The notes under the pieces are model-generated. The model was not told the origin of the DNA. It made no database searches and saw only the letters and a list, made by a program, of their open reading frames with translations. This document shows, one piece after another, positions 1 through 7,841 of a stretch of 23,192 bases of DNA. Source of the DNA: PNKC01 sp039917655 (GTDB taxonomy: Bacteria > Chloroflexota > Dehalococcoidia > Tepidiformales > Tepidiformaceae); the NCBI GenBank assembly GCA_039917655.1, contig JBDSJC010000077.1, positions 1-23,192 on the forward strand. Reading direction: 5' to 3'. Position 1 is the stretch's first letter. Each line of letters starts with the position of its first letter. The position numbers and the translations under genes are program-made.

Positions 1-125
<125 letters not shown>

Positions 126-136
126 AACATCTAAAA

Positions 137-152
137 CCAGCCCGAAGACTGG
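137..152 (-). other. UUCG-capped leader hairpin just upstream of 16S
   Basis: On the minus strand this reads CCAGTC-TTCG-GGCTGG, a 6-bp stem (one G-U pair) with a UUCG tetraloop. It ends 12 nt before the predicted mature 16S 5' end and is followed by a T-rich stretch. It probably belongs to the rRNA leader, as a folding or processing element. The U-rich tail also resembles an intrinsic terminator, but termination here would silence the rRNA operon unless antitermination overrides it. Confidence 0.5.
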
Positions 153-204
153 TAAATTCCGTTGTAACGGGTTCCCAGACGTTCTCTATTCGTCCGCTAT
201 CCAG

Positions 205-216
205 TTGTTAAAGTGC
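205..216 (-). promoter_or_regulatory. boxA-like rRNA antitermination element
   Basis: The minus strand reads GCACTTTAACAA, nearly identical to the E. coli rrn boxA core (TGCTCTTTAACA). It lies about 80 nt upstream of the mature 16S 5' end and about 25 nt downstream of the predicted transcription start, which is the expected place for Nus-dependent antitermination. The identification rests on sequence similarity and position. Confidence 0.7.
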
Positions 217-239
217 GCCGGCCCCTTTTCAAGGCCCGA
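217..239 (-). promoter_or_regulatory. boxB-like hairpin region of the rRNA leader
   Basis: The minus strand contains GGGCCTTGAAAAGGGGCC, which can pair CCTT with AAGG and the flanking GG with CC as a small stem-loop. It sits between the predicted start site (about 239) and boxA (216-205), the order seen in bacterial rrn leaders. The fold is judged by eye and is imperfect. Confidence 0.4.
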
Positions 240-245
240 AGGAGA

Positions 246-274
246 AGACTAGCGACTGCACGCCGACTTGTCAA
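246..274 (-). promoter_or_regulatory. rRNA promoter (-35 TTGACA, 17-bp spacer, -10 TAGTCT)
   Basis: On the minus strand a perfect -35 hexamer TTGACA (274-269) is followed by a 17-bp spacer (268-252) and TAGTCT (251-246). The -10 keeps the important first, second and last positions. The start would be near 239, just before the boxB/boxA leader and about 115 nt upstream of 16S. No A/T-rich UP element is visible upstream of the -35. That place is taken by a GC-centred palindrome. Confidence 0.75.
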
Positions 275-293
275 CCAAACCCGGGGGTTTGGT
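274..293. repeat. 20-bp palindrome abutting the rRNA -35 box
   Basis: A perfect inverted repeat has 9-bp arms ACCAAACCC and GGGTTTGGT separated by GG. Its left end overlaps the first T of the TTGACA hexamer. It could be an operator for a regulator of rRNA transcription. It could also be the 3' hairpin of the upstream envelope operon, which ends at 358, but no T-tract follows it on the minus strand. Confidence 0.6.
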
Positions 294-326
294 CCCGTTT
301 TCCAGGGGCTCGCCCGCACTCGCTTC

Positions 327-351
327 GGAACCCCATCTCTCAGACGGTTCC
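327..351. repeat. Inverted repeat downstream of the MFS gene
   Basis: GGAACC (327-332) and GGTTCC (346-351) form a possible 6-bp stem with a 13-nt loop, about 7 nt beyond the MFS stop codon. There is no T-run, so it is a weak candidate for a factor-independent terminator. It may be a 3'-end stabilising hairpin. The rest of 294-357 shows nothing else I can assign. Confidence 0.3.
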
Positions 352-357
352 CTAACC

Positions 358-1623
358 TTACAGCCGCACCGTCTTTGAGCCAAGCAGCGCCCCAATCGCC
401 AGCCCGCCCGCCGCCAAGCCGACTGCCACCACTCCTTCGCGTACCCCGCCGAAAGCGATCACGCCCCCCACGAGCAACGGCCCCGCCACGCTGCCCAGGC
501 CCTCGGCGAAGAAGAGCCAGCCGAGCGCCCGGCCCGGGTTCCCGCGCTCATTCGCGTGAGACACGTCCAGCAAGCTGGCGTTCAGCAACGGCTGGGCGCC
601 GCCGAGCGCAATCGCAAACGGGATCGTCGCCAGAGCGAAAAACAATTCGTCCCTCACGCCGGCGATCGTCAGGATGGCCACCGCCCCGACCGCGTAGAGC
701 ACCGCCACCTCCCGCAACCGGTTGCCGTGCTTCGAACGGCGGCCCACCACCACCATCGCCCCTGCTCCCGCGAGACCGGCTGGCATCAAAAGCAAGCCAG
801 AGTGAAGCAGCGACAGACTCAGTGTGCGAAGCACAAACGGGCCAAAAACGGCGATCGTGGCGGTCACCAGCACAAAGTGCGCGAAGAGCATCGTCCCCGC
901 GATCACCTTGGTGCGATGCTCCATCGGCGGCGATCCCGCCGCGCCCGTCGCCCTCGTCGAGTCGGCGCAGTCATCGCCGGCGTTCCGGCGCCAGCCGGTG
1001 AACATCCATGCCATCAGACCGGCCGCGACAGTCGCCAGCACGAATCCGACGCCGAACGCCAGCCGCCAGTGGTGCGTCTCGCTGAGGAGCGCCGCTGCTC
1101 CAAACCCGGCCGCGGTTGCTGCCGCGCTGGTCAGGCCCAGGTAGGCGGTGGCAGACGCGCGGGTTGTGGCATCCCGCGCGTCTCCCAGGGCGTGGAACAG
1201 GACTAGCCACGAGACAGCGATGCCTGTCGAGAGCAAGGCCACGCCGCCGAGAAAGCCGCGTGCGCTGGCCGTAGTCACGATGAGCGCCAATCCGCTCGCC
1301 TCTGTCCCCCAGAGGAAGGCGATCACCGTCCTCATCCGCACACGGTCCAGCACCCATCCACCCACGGGCGCGGTTATCAGCTTGACCAGCCCGTAGATCC
1401 CCAAGGCGTACGCCGGGTAGGCGCTCGGGGCCTGCCGGATGTCGATGAGATAGGTGTTGCTGTAGGCGATAACGACCAGCGCCGTGAGGGCGTCAACAGA
1501 GAAGACGGCCGCCAGCAGCAGCCGCAACGAAGGCGTCCACGGGGCGCGGCTAGAGCCCGCAGCTGCGGAGGGAGTCCCGCCGGGCAGAATCGGGTGGCCG
1601 GACCCGGTAAGCGATCGTGCCAT
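358..1623 (-). CDS. MFS transporter, 12 transmembrane segments
   Basis: This 421-residue protein has twelve predicted hydrophobic segments starting near residue 33. A hydrophilic loop splits them six and six (WRRNAGDDC to MEHRTK, about 210-237). A motif-A-like GGWVLDRVRMR lies at 88-98 between TM2 and TM3, as expected for the major facilitator superfamily. The ATG at 1623 is preceded by AGAGGAG (1633-1627), a good though close ribosome site. Its first 74 nt overlap the 3' end of the glycosyltransferase gene, so translation is probably coupled. It is the last gene of the envelope cluster and could export a glycan precursor or another product of the neighbours, but the substrate cannot be told from sequence. 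A TTG start at residue 33 is the only obvious alternative and would begin directly in TM1. Confidence 0.85.
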   Translation of the reverse strand: MARSLTGSGHPILPGGTPSAAAGSSRAPWTPSLRLLLAAVFSVDALTALVVIAYSNTYLIDIRQAPSAYPAYALGIYGLVKLITAPVGGWVLDRVRMRTVIAFLWGTEASGLALIVTTASARGFLGGVALLSTGIAVSWLVLFHALGDARDATTRASATAYLGLTSAAATAAGFGAAALLSETHHWRLAFGVGFVLATVAAGLMAWMFTGWRRNAGDDCADSTRATGAAGSPPMEHRTKVIAGTMLFAHFVLVTATIAVFGPFVLRTLSLSLLHSGLLLMPAGLAGAGAMVVVGRRSKHGNRLREVAVLYAVGAVAILTIAGVRDELFFALATIPFAIALGGAQPLLNASLLDVSHANERGNPGRALGWLFFAEGLGSVAGPLLVGGVIAFGGVREGVVAVGLAAGGLAIGALLGSKTVRL

Positions 1624-3583
1624 CGTCTCCTCTGAACTCTTCCTCTGCGAGGCCGGTCTGGGCGAGCAATTCGAGCATGCTCAGCTCGCTCTGCCGGAAC
1701 CGCTCCTCATAGTGGCCGCTCACAACCACGTGGTCGACCCGTTTTGTGGCCAGCAGGCAGGTATACGCCTCCGCATTGGCAAAGCGCTGGCGATGCTGGC
1801 TCTCGGTGAAGAACTCGTTCGAGAGCGTCGCGCCGGCCTTCACGAACTGGACCATGCCGTCCTCTTCGTTGTTTTTAACCATCACGCGGTACGAATCGCC
1901 GTGGATCACGGGGTTCGAAGCCAGGTAGCCGGCGAACCTGGGCTGGGATCGCTGCCAGAGTCCTGAAGGCGGGATCCAGACCAGTACGCCAGCCGTGACG
2001 GCGGCGGAGGCCACAATGAGCTTGCCCTGGTGGCGAAAGAACGTTGCCCCCAAAGCGGGCAGGAGCAGCGGGAGGAGGACGATCGAGAGCCGCCGCAGGT
2101 TGTCGGCGGTGCTCAGGATGATGCGCAGGCGGGTGGCGTCAGCGAGTGCGGGGGTAGAAACGAACAGGAAGACTGCAGGCGACGCCACCACCACCGCCGC
2201 CGCGGAAACAGCGACCCAGCGCCTCGGAAATTCGCGTTGCCGACCCCACTCCCAGGCGCCGTATAGCATCAGAGCGCCAATCCCCATCATCGGGTGACTG
2301 GCCACCGCGAGCGTCAGCAGCACGCCGGCAAGCAGCGCTCGCTTCCTTTCGAAGGCCGCGGCGCCAAAGAAGAAGAGTGCGAACGACCACATGGTGGTCA
2401 ACTGAAACTGCGTGACGCCGTTCCAAAGCAGCGGGTTGAGGAGGAAGACGCTGAACAGCAGCGGGTTCTTCATCCGCGGCCGGAACTGCAACATCCCCAG
2501 GGCCAGCAGAATGACGCCGGCCACCATTGAGAAGGTCACTATCCAGTCGCCGAAGATGGGATAGAGCAGGGCGTCCGGCAGCCAGGGGATGATGCCGTAA
2601 GGGAACATCACGGCATCCCCGTTCTCCAACTGGGCGATGTGCCAGGGCCATTCGTGCCTCGTGAAAATCGATTCGGAGAGGTACCAGACGTGCGCGTAGG
2701 AGTGCGCGCTGTCGTCCCCCAGGTAAAAGGTCTTGGCCAGCATGGCGAGCAGCGCAGCCACCGCCAGCACTAGGACGATCGGCGGGATCCACAGCCAGGC
2801 GCTCTTACGCAAGTGGGCTGGCGCCTCTTTCCAGCAGGAGAGCCGGTACCAGGCGAGCGGCATGCAGACGGCGTCCACCGCGGCGTCGTAAAGCCGGGTG
2901 CGTGTGCGGCCGACCGGGATGTTGATGTGATAGGTGTTGTCCACGGCGTAGCCCAGCCGCGTAAGCAGGACGGCGACCTCCACGGTCTCGCTGTATTTGT
3001 AGCCGCGGTAGTACTCCTGCGCTTCGAGCAGCGGTCCGACGCGGAAGACGCGATAGCCGCTCTCAATGTCCGAAAACCTGTGGCCGGCCGAAATCGTGCC
3101 GATCCAGGTCATCACCGAGTTGCCGAACTTCTTGTATCGCGAGTGATAGCCCATGTCGCGGTGGCCGATGACGCAGACCACGTCCTTCTCGATCAGGTGC
3201 TCGATCATTCCGTCGAGGGCTCCCGGCTCGTGCTGGCCGTCGGCGTCGATCGAAAACGCGATGTCTTCCGCGTTAATTTCGCCGCGGACGAGCATCGCCC
3301 GCACCTCATCCCAGCCCGCGCGCAAGGCTGCGGACAGCCCGTGGTTCTCCGAGAAGTGAATGACCGTCACCCGCTCTTTGCCCTGCGCCCAGCGCTCGAC
3401 GATCGGGCCGGTGTCGTCGTTCGAACCGTCGTTGACAACGATCAGGCGGTCGATGCGCGGGTAGAGGTCGTCAAGGACGCCTTCGATCGTCGCTGCTTCG
3501 TCGTAGGCAGGCATCACGGCAATGCGAGCGGGCCGGGATGTCCCGACCCGCTCAACAATCTCTGAGGTGCTCGCTGGCGGCAC
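1550..3583 (-). CDS. GT2 glycosyltransferase fused to a GT-C-like polytopic membrane module
   Basis: The 677-residue protein starts at GTG 3583, which shares its G with the stop of the upstream epimerase (TAGTG). Residues ~20-240 are a GT-A fold family 2 glycosyltransferase with VMPAYDEA (23-30), NDGSND (51-56), the metal-binding DADGQH (113-118) and ESGYRVF (174-180). It most resembles enzymes that charge polyprenyl phosphate. From ~260 onward come about ten membrane segments. Before them is the acidic loop motif GDDSAHSYAHVWYLSE (289-304), followed by GDAVMFPYGIIPW and a soluble C-terminal tail with EFFTES. This second half is clearly paralogous to the free-standing protein at 7842-9107. 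The reading frame is open 90 nt further upstream inside the epimerase gene, but that extension has no family match. I infer cytoplasmic sugar loading plus a membrane-side transfer or flipping step. The acceptor is unknown. Confidence 0.8.
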   Translation of the reverse strand: MPPASTSEIVERVGTSRPARIAVMPAYDEAATIEGVLDDLYPRIDRLIVVNDGSNDDTGPIVERWAQGKERVTVIHFSENHGLSAALRAGWDEVRAMLVRGEINAEDIAFSIDADGQHEPGALDGMIEHLIEKDVVCVIGHRDMGYHSRYKKFGNSVMTWIGTISAGHRFSDIESGYRVFRVGPLLEAQEYYRGYKYSETVEVAVLLTRLGYAVDNTYHINIPVGRTRTRLYDAAVDAVCMPLAWYRLSCWKEAPAHLRKSAWLWIPPIVLVLAVAALLAMLAKTFYLGDDSAHSYAHVWYLSESIFTRHEWPWHIAQLENGDAVMFPYGIIPWLPDALLYPIFGDWIVTFSMVAGVILLALGMLQFRPRMKNPLLFSVFLLNPLLWNGVTQFQLTTMWSFALFFFGAAAFERKRALLAGVLLTLAVASHPMMGIGALMLYGAWEWGRQREFPRRWVAVSAAAVVVASPAVFLFVSTPALADATRLRIILSTADNLRRLSIVLLPLLLPALGATFFRHQGKLIVASAAVTAGVLVWIPPSGLWQRSQPRFAGYLASNPVIHGDSYRVMVKNNEEDGMVQFVKAGATLSNEFFTESQHRQRFANAEAYTCLLATKRVDHVVVSGHYEERFRQSELSMLELLAQTGLAEEEFRGDDGTIAYRVRPPDSARRDSLRSCGL

Positions 3584-4503
3584 TAAACCGCCGAAAGCTG
3601 TTGGGCCCACTTCACCAGGAACCAGTTCAGCGTGGTCTCGAAGCCGTCCTCGAACGCTGTCTGCGGCTCCCAATCGAGCACATCCTTCGCCCGCTGGCGG
3701 GAGACAACGCGGCCCTTGTAGTCGCCGCCTCGCTCTTCCGTGCGGATGATGCCGGCGCTGGTCGGGACCATCCGGTTGACAGCCTCGGCCAGCTCGATGA
3801 TCGCCACTTCGCGTGGCCCTTCGAGGTTAAACGTGCCAGTCGCCTTACGGTCGAGCACGCGGACGTGGGCGTCGGCCAGGTCTTCAACGTAGATGAAGTT
3901 GCGGTACTGCAGGCCATCGCCAGCGATGGTCAGCGGTTCGCCGTTCATCGCCTTCTTGATGAAGATCGGCATGACCAGCTCTTCACGCATGCGCGGTCCG
4001 TAGGGGATGCCGTAGCGCAGCACCGTGACCGGGAAGTTGTAGAGCTTGCCATAGGAGTGGGCCAACATCTCGCTGGCGATCTTCTCCGCCATATAGAGGT
4101 GGCTGACGCCCTCGGGGTTGAGCGGCGTGCTCTCATCCACTTCCATCGCGGTCGTCGATTCGTACACCCAGACAGTGGAGGCGAAAATGAAGTGCATGTT
4201 GCCAGCGATACGCGCCGCTTCGAGGATCGTCGCGGTGCCCATGATGTTCAGGTCAACCGACTCGGCCGGCATGCGCGCGATGTCGTTGACGTTCGCCATC
4301 GCCGCCAGGTGGTAGACGGCATCGCAGCCCTGGAGCGCGCCGATGACCTGCGAAAGCCGGGTGATGTCGCACGGCTGCCAGGAGACGTCACCGCGGTGCG
4401 GCTTGGCGCCGTCAAGGACGCGGACGGTGTGCCCGGCATCCACCAGCTTGTCGACGACGTGGCTCCCAATGAAGCCGGAACCACCAGTTACTGCGATATT
4501 CAT
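3583..4503 (-). CDS. NAD-dependent epimerase/dehydratase (extended SDR)
   Basis: This 306-residue extended short-chain dehydrogenase has a Rossmann motif TGGSGFIG at 6-13. Asp31 lies at the end of strand 2, favouring NAD over NADP. LAAMANV follows at 67-73, with Ser109/Thr110 (FASTVWVYE) and the catalytic pair YxxxK at Tyr137 and Lys141. It should act on a nucleotide sugar in the cytoplasm, most likely as a 4-epimerase or dehydratase. The residues that give ArnA its decarboxylase activity (Ser-Glu after ST) are Val-Trp here, so UDP-glucuronate decarboxylation is unlikely. Its ATG overlaps the aminotransferase stop as ATGA (4500-4503), and its stop overlaps the glycosyltransferase start. This shows tight translational coupling in an amino-sugar or glycan pathway. 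Confidence 0.88.
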   Translation of the reverse strand: MNIAVTGGSGFIGSHVVDKLVDAGHTVRVLDGAKPHRGDVSWQPCDITRLSQVIGALQGCDAVYHLAAMANVNDIARMPAESVDLNIMGTATILEAARIAGNMHFIFASTVWVYESTTAMEVDESTPLNPEGVSHLYMAEKIASEMLAHSYGKLYNFPVTVLRYGIPYGPRMREELVMPIFIKKAMNGEPLTIAGDGLQYRNFIYVEDLADAHVRVLDRKATGTFNLEGPREVAIIELAEAVNRMVPTSAGIIRTEERGGDYKGRVVSRQRAKDVLDWEPQTAFEDGFETTLNWFLVKWAQQLSAV

Positions 4504-5627
4504 GCGGACACTCCTACGGGAAGTAGTTGGGCGATGCTTTCAATGACATAGCGTGCGTCGTCTGGCGTCATCCGGGCGCTGACGGGCGGGCAGATCTGCC
4601 GGGCGCAGACGGCGTCTGCGCCCGGATACTCCCCGCGCTTGAACTGTTCGAAGATCGGCTGCGCGTGGATCGGCAGTTCGTAAACCTCGCCGCTGAGGCC
4701 GACCTCGAACCGCTCGCGCATCTGTTGCTTGAGATCTTTTCGCTCCACCCCATCCGGGAGGTAGGCGATGAACTTGTAGAAGTTGCTCTGATCCAGCTTC
4801 TGAGCCTTCGGCAGCGAAAGGCCGCCGACTCGCTTGATCGTCTCTTCGTAGGCTGCGGCCACGGCCCGCCGCGTGGCAATGAAGTCATCAAGGCGCTTGA
4901 GCTGGACGATGCCGATGGCCGCGTGGACTTCGCTCATCCGCCAGTTGTTGCCGAGGCGCGTGTGGAAGTTGCTGGTGAACCCGGCCTTCCCCTGATCCCG
5001 GTAGACGCGCGCCTCTTCGGCGATCGCTTCGTCGTCGGTGACGATGATCCCGCCTTCGCCGGAGGTCATAACCTTCGTGGGGTAGAAAGAATAGGTGGAG
5101 GCAACGCCCCAATCCGATGCATCCCGGCCATCGAGCGTTGCGCCGTGGGCGTGTGCCGCGTCGCACATTAGGAAGATGCCGCGCTTCTTGCACTCCGCTT
5201 CGAGTCGCGGAAGTTCCGGGGTAACGATGCCGCCGATGTGGACGATCACCACGCCAGCTGTCTTCTCGGTGATCCGCGAGAGCACGTCGTCCACGCTGAT
5301 TGCGAGCGTTTCGCGGTCCGCGTCAGCGAGCACCGGGGTGCCGCCCGCATGGGCTACCGCCGCCGCGGTGGCGAAAAACGTGTTGTCCGGGACAATGACC
5401 TCGCGGCCCTCAATGTTGAGCGTCCGGAGCACGATCTCGATGGCGCTGGTGCCGCTGCTGACAGCGACGGCGTATTTGCGGCCGCAGCGTGCCGCGAACG
5501 CCTCTTCCAGGGCCTGGCCGTGCTTTCCGAGCGTTAGGCTGCCGCTGCGCAGGCTGGATTCGATGAGTGAGAGGGCTTCCTTGATGTCGTCTTCGCTGAA
5601 GACGATAGAAGCGGCAGGGACTCGCAT
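4500..5627 (-). CDS. DegT/DnrJ/EryC1/ArnB-family PLP aminotransferase
   Basis: This protein (375 residues from ATG 5627) belongs to the sugar aminotransferase family that adds an amino group to keto nucleotide sugars. Using numbering two higher (from the in-frame GTG at 5633), phosphate-binding SSGTSA is at 59-64. The PLP-ring Asp158 lies in CDAAHAHG and the Schiff-base Lys187 in YSFYPTKVMTSGEGG, followed by GNNWRMSE at 228-235. The ATG at 5627 is preferred because GAGGTG (5636-5631) precedes it at ribosome-site spacing, and that sequence includes the upstream GTG. The gene begins the sugar part of the cluster, 123 nt after the histidine kinase. The product could be an amino sugar for surface glycan. 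The exact sugar is not determinable. Confidence 0.9.
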   Translation of the reverse strand: MRVPAASIVFSEDDIKEALSLIESSLRSGSLTLGKHGQALEEAFAARCGRKYAVAVSSGTSAIEIVLRTLNIEGREVIVPDNTFFATAAAVAHAGGTPVLADADRETLAISVDDVLSRITEKTAGVVIVHIGGIVTPELPRLEAECKKRGIFLMCDAAHAHGATLDGRDASDWGVASTYSFYPTKVMTSGEGGIIVTDDEAIAEEARVYRDQGKAGFTSNFHTRLGNNWRMSEVHAAIGIVQLKRLDDFIATRRAVAAAYEETIKRVGGLSLPKAQKLDQSNFYKFIAYLPDGVERKDLKQQMRERFEVGLSGEVYELPIHAQPIFEQFKRGEYPGADAVCARQICPPVSARMTPDDARYVIESIAQLLPVGVSA

Positions 5628-5750
5628 GGTCACCTCAAGGTGTCAATTTGCCGGACACCCGCGTTTCCGCGATCTGTGCCTCGGCCATCCGCAGCGTGTC
5701 ACTCGCTCCAACAGCGATCCCCAAGCGAACCTGAAGGTTGAATGAATTTG
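5628..5750 (-). other. 123-nt spacer between histidine kinase and aminotransferase genes
   Basis: This is one of the largest gaps within the envelope cluster. It holds two small inverted repeats (5703-5717, TCGCT/AGCGA; 5728-5739, AACCT/AGGTT) without T-runs, and a ribosome site GAGGTG at 5636-5631. A perfect TTGACA (5646-5641, minus strand) lies too close to the ATG to serve as a -35 for this gene. I see no convincing promoter or terminator, so read-through from the regulator genes is possible. Confidence 0.4.
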
Positions 5751-7115
5751 CTACGTAAGCAGCGGCAACGTGACTTTCGCCGAGGCCCCGCCGCCTTCGC
5801 CCGCGGCAAGCTCAAAGGTGCCCTGGTGGATGCGCACGATCCGGTCAGCAATCGCGAGTCCCAGGCCGCTGCCTTCAGGGAACATCTTGCGCGCCGCGGC
5901 GCCGCGGTAGAAGCGATCTTTCAGATGCTCCGCCTCCTCCGGACGGAGCCCGATGCCAGTATCGGCCACCTCCACCACCACATCGCCGCCAAACCGCCCG
6001 GCGCTGACGCGGATGGCGCCGCCTTGCGGGGTGTAGCGGCGTGCATTCTCGAGAATGCTCACGAAAAGGTCATTGATTTGGTGCGAATCGCCCGCGATTT
6101 CGAGCCCGTCTTCGATAGCCGCCGACACTGAGAGCCCCGGAGACGCCACACGTGCGCCATCAACGAGCCCGTTCAGCACGTTAGAAAGCTCAACGACCTC
6201 CCAGGCGGTGTCCGAAGCGTCGCTTTCGCGGGCCAACAATAGAAGCCCGCTGACCGCCCGCGACATCTTCTCCAGGTTCACGCGGGCCTGCGCCACCACC
6301 TCAACGCGCTCCTTGCCATAAACTCCCTGCTCAAGCATCTCGATGTCTCCCTGCAGTACGGCCAACGGAGTGCGCAGGACATGAGAGGAGTCGGCAAAGA
6401 ACGCTCGCTCCCTGGCCAACACTTCGCGCTGCCGTTCGACCAGCGCCGAGAATGCGCCCCGCAATTCCCGCGCCTCCCGGCTGCCGCTGCCCGACGGCGG
6501 GATCGCAAGCCCGAACCCGGCGGCGGCAGTCGCATGCGCCGCGTCGGTGAGGTCGCGCAGCGGCCGTGATTCGCGCACCGATAGCCAGACGGTCCCAACG
6601 ACGGCGATGCTCATGCCCAATACACCGGCAACGACCGCCACCGCCGCCAGGCTCAGAAGCGACTCATCAACTTCTGGGATTGGGCTCGCCGCGATCACAT
6701 ATCCCTGCACCAGACCGTCCCGGATCAGCGGGTAGCGGACCGAGCGGAGCTTCGAATTGCCGAGCTTGAAGGTGTGGAATGAGACGCGGCTCGATGGGCG
6801 GTTACCCAGGACCGCCGGGATCTGCTGGTTCCCCAGGTTCGATGACCGCGCAGTGACCAGCCCCGCGGCGTTCGCGAGCTCTACAAACTGCGCGGCGGAC
6901 GAGAGCTCCTCGACGACCCGCTGGTTGTCCACGCCGTCCTGGCCGAGGCGCTGCTCCACTGTCTCCACCAGCCCCAGCAAGTTGTCGTCGATCGAGGTCT
7001 GGAACGTGCGCTGAGCGTAGTAAAGGGTCACGGCCACAACCACCGAGAACGTGATGAGGAAGAGCAGCACAAACGAGACGCTCAGCCGGGTCGCCAGCCG
7101 ATCCGGGTACCTCAA
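5751..7115 (-). CDS. Two-component sensor histidine kinase
   Basis: The 454-residue kinase has TM1 at ~11-32, an extracytoplasmic sensor of ~115 residues, and TM2 at ~153-179. A HAMP linker (~180-235) leads to the HisKA helix with phosphoacceptor His245 in ADSSHVLRTPL. The HATPase domain shows the N box ILENARRYTP (Asn357), G1 DTGIG (385-389), F box RFYRG and G2 GSGLGLA (416-422), so all catalytic elements are intact. It starts with TTG at 7115, overlapping the response regulator stop as TTGA. The sensor domain has no named fold that I recognise. Embedding between envelope glycan genes suggests it senses envelope stress, antimicrobial peptides or glycan state, and with its regulator partner controls this cluster. 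That function is inferred from context only. Confidence 0.93.
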   Translation of the reverse strand: MRYPDRLATRLSVSFVLLFLITFSVVVAVTLYYAQRTFQTSIDDNLLGLVETVEQRLGQDGVDNQRVVEELSSAAQFVELANAAGLVTARSSNLGNQQIPAVLGNRPSSRVSFHTFKLGNSKLRSVRYPLIRDGLVQGYVIAASPIPEVDESLLSLAAVAVVAGVLGMSIAVVGTVWLSVRESRPLRDLTDAAHATAAAGFGLAIPPSGSGSREARELRGAFSALVERQREVLARERAFFADSSHVLRTPLAVLQGDIEMLEQGVYGKERVEVVAQARVNLEKMSRAVSGLLLLARESDASDTAWEVVELSNVLNGLVDGARVASPGLSVSAAIEDGLEIAGDSHQINDLFVSILENARRYTPQGGAIRVSAGRFGGDVVVEVADTGIGLRPEEAEHLKDRFYRGAAARKMFPEGSGLGLAIADRIVRIHQGTFELAAGEGGGASAKVTLPLLT

Positions 7116-7798
7116 CGCAGCACGAAGCCGATCCCGCGGACGGTCTGGATCAGGCGCCGCCCGCCGCCCGCCTCCAGCTTCTGGCGGAGGTTCGTCGCAT
7201 GGGCGTCCAACAGGTTATCGTCCACCCACTCGCTCCCCGGCCAGAGCAACGACATCAACGTCTCGCGGGTGAACACCCGGTTCGGTTTACGCGCCATGAC
7301 TTCAAGCAGGAGGAACTCCTTGGGCGTAAGCGGCACCGGCTGACCCTGGCGGGTGACAATGTGCGCATCTACTTCGAGAACGAGGTCTTCGTACGAAATC
7401 ATGCTCGGCGAGGCTGGCCGCCGCCGCAGGACCGCTTCTATGCGGGCCACCAGTTCCTCCATCGCGAAGGGCTTCACCACGTAGTCGTCGGCCCCGGCCC
7501 GCAAGCCTTCGACCCGGTCGCTCACACCGTCCCGCGAGGTAAGCATGATTACCGGCACCTCGGCCACCTCCTGCAACTGGTAGCAAAGGTCTATGCCGTC
7601 GGCGTCGGGGAGCAGCAGGTCGAGCACAACGAGGTCCGGAATCTCGCGCGAAAACGCCTTCAGCGCCGACTCTCCGTCGCTACAGGCGACCACTTCATAG
7701 CCGCGACGCTGGAGGCCACGCTGGACGATGGAGAGGATATCCGGGCTGTCATCAACAACCATAACGCGGACGGCGCGCCGGTCTGCGGGGGCAGTCAT
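7112..7798 (-). CDS. OmpR/PhoB-family response regulator
   Basis: The 228-residue protein has a receiver domain at 10-124 with the acidic pair Asp16-Asp17, phosphoacceptor Asp60 (LVVLDLLLPD), Thr87 and Lys109 (VVKPF). A winged-helix DNA-binding domain follows at ~132-228, including LTPKEFLLLEVMARKPNRVF and the terminal wing GIGFVLR. The ATG at 7798 follows AGGAG (7809-7805) at 6 nt, so the start is secure. Its stop overlaps the kinase start, and the pair is certainly one unit. The preceding membrane-protein gene ends 43 nt upstream, too short to show an obvious separate promoter. Targets are not known. Neighbouring envelope genes are the natural candidates. Confidence 0.95.
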   Translation of the reverse strand: MTAPADRRAVRVMVVDDSPDILSIVQRGLQRRGYEVVACSDGESALKAFSREIPDLVVLDLLLPDADGIDLCYQLQEVAEVPVIMLTSRDGVSDRVEGLRAGADDYVVKPFAMEELVARIEAVLRRRPASPSMISYEDLVLEVDAHIVTRQGQPVPLTPKEFLLLEVMARKPNRVFTRETLMSLLWPGSEWVDDNLLDAHATNLRQKLEAGGGRRLIQTVRGIGFVLR

Positions 7799-7841
7799 TC
7801 AGAGCTCCTGAGCCGTATGGTAGGGCGGCCCAGCCGCAGCG

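Noticed and set aside
213..1001. Plus-strand open frame of 262 codons over the rRNA leader and the MFS 3' end
   Set aside because: The translation is Arg/Pro/Ser-rich and lies opposite an intact membrane transporter and the rRNA promoter.
3584..3673. 30-residue N-terminal extension of the GT2 fusion protein
   Set aside because: It lies wholly within the epimerase coding sequence and adds nothing family-like. The TAGTG junction gives a natural start at 3583.
3538..4551. Long plus-strand open frame (337 codons) antisense to the epimerase gene
   Set aside because: It is a high-GC shadow of a gene with clear SDR motifs. Its translation is rich in Arg/His/Asp without family features.
5641..5646. 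Perfect TTGACA on the minus strand before the aminotransferase gene
   Set aside because: It lies only 13 nt from the ATG at 5627, so a -10 would fall inside the gene. Probably chance.
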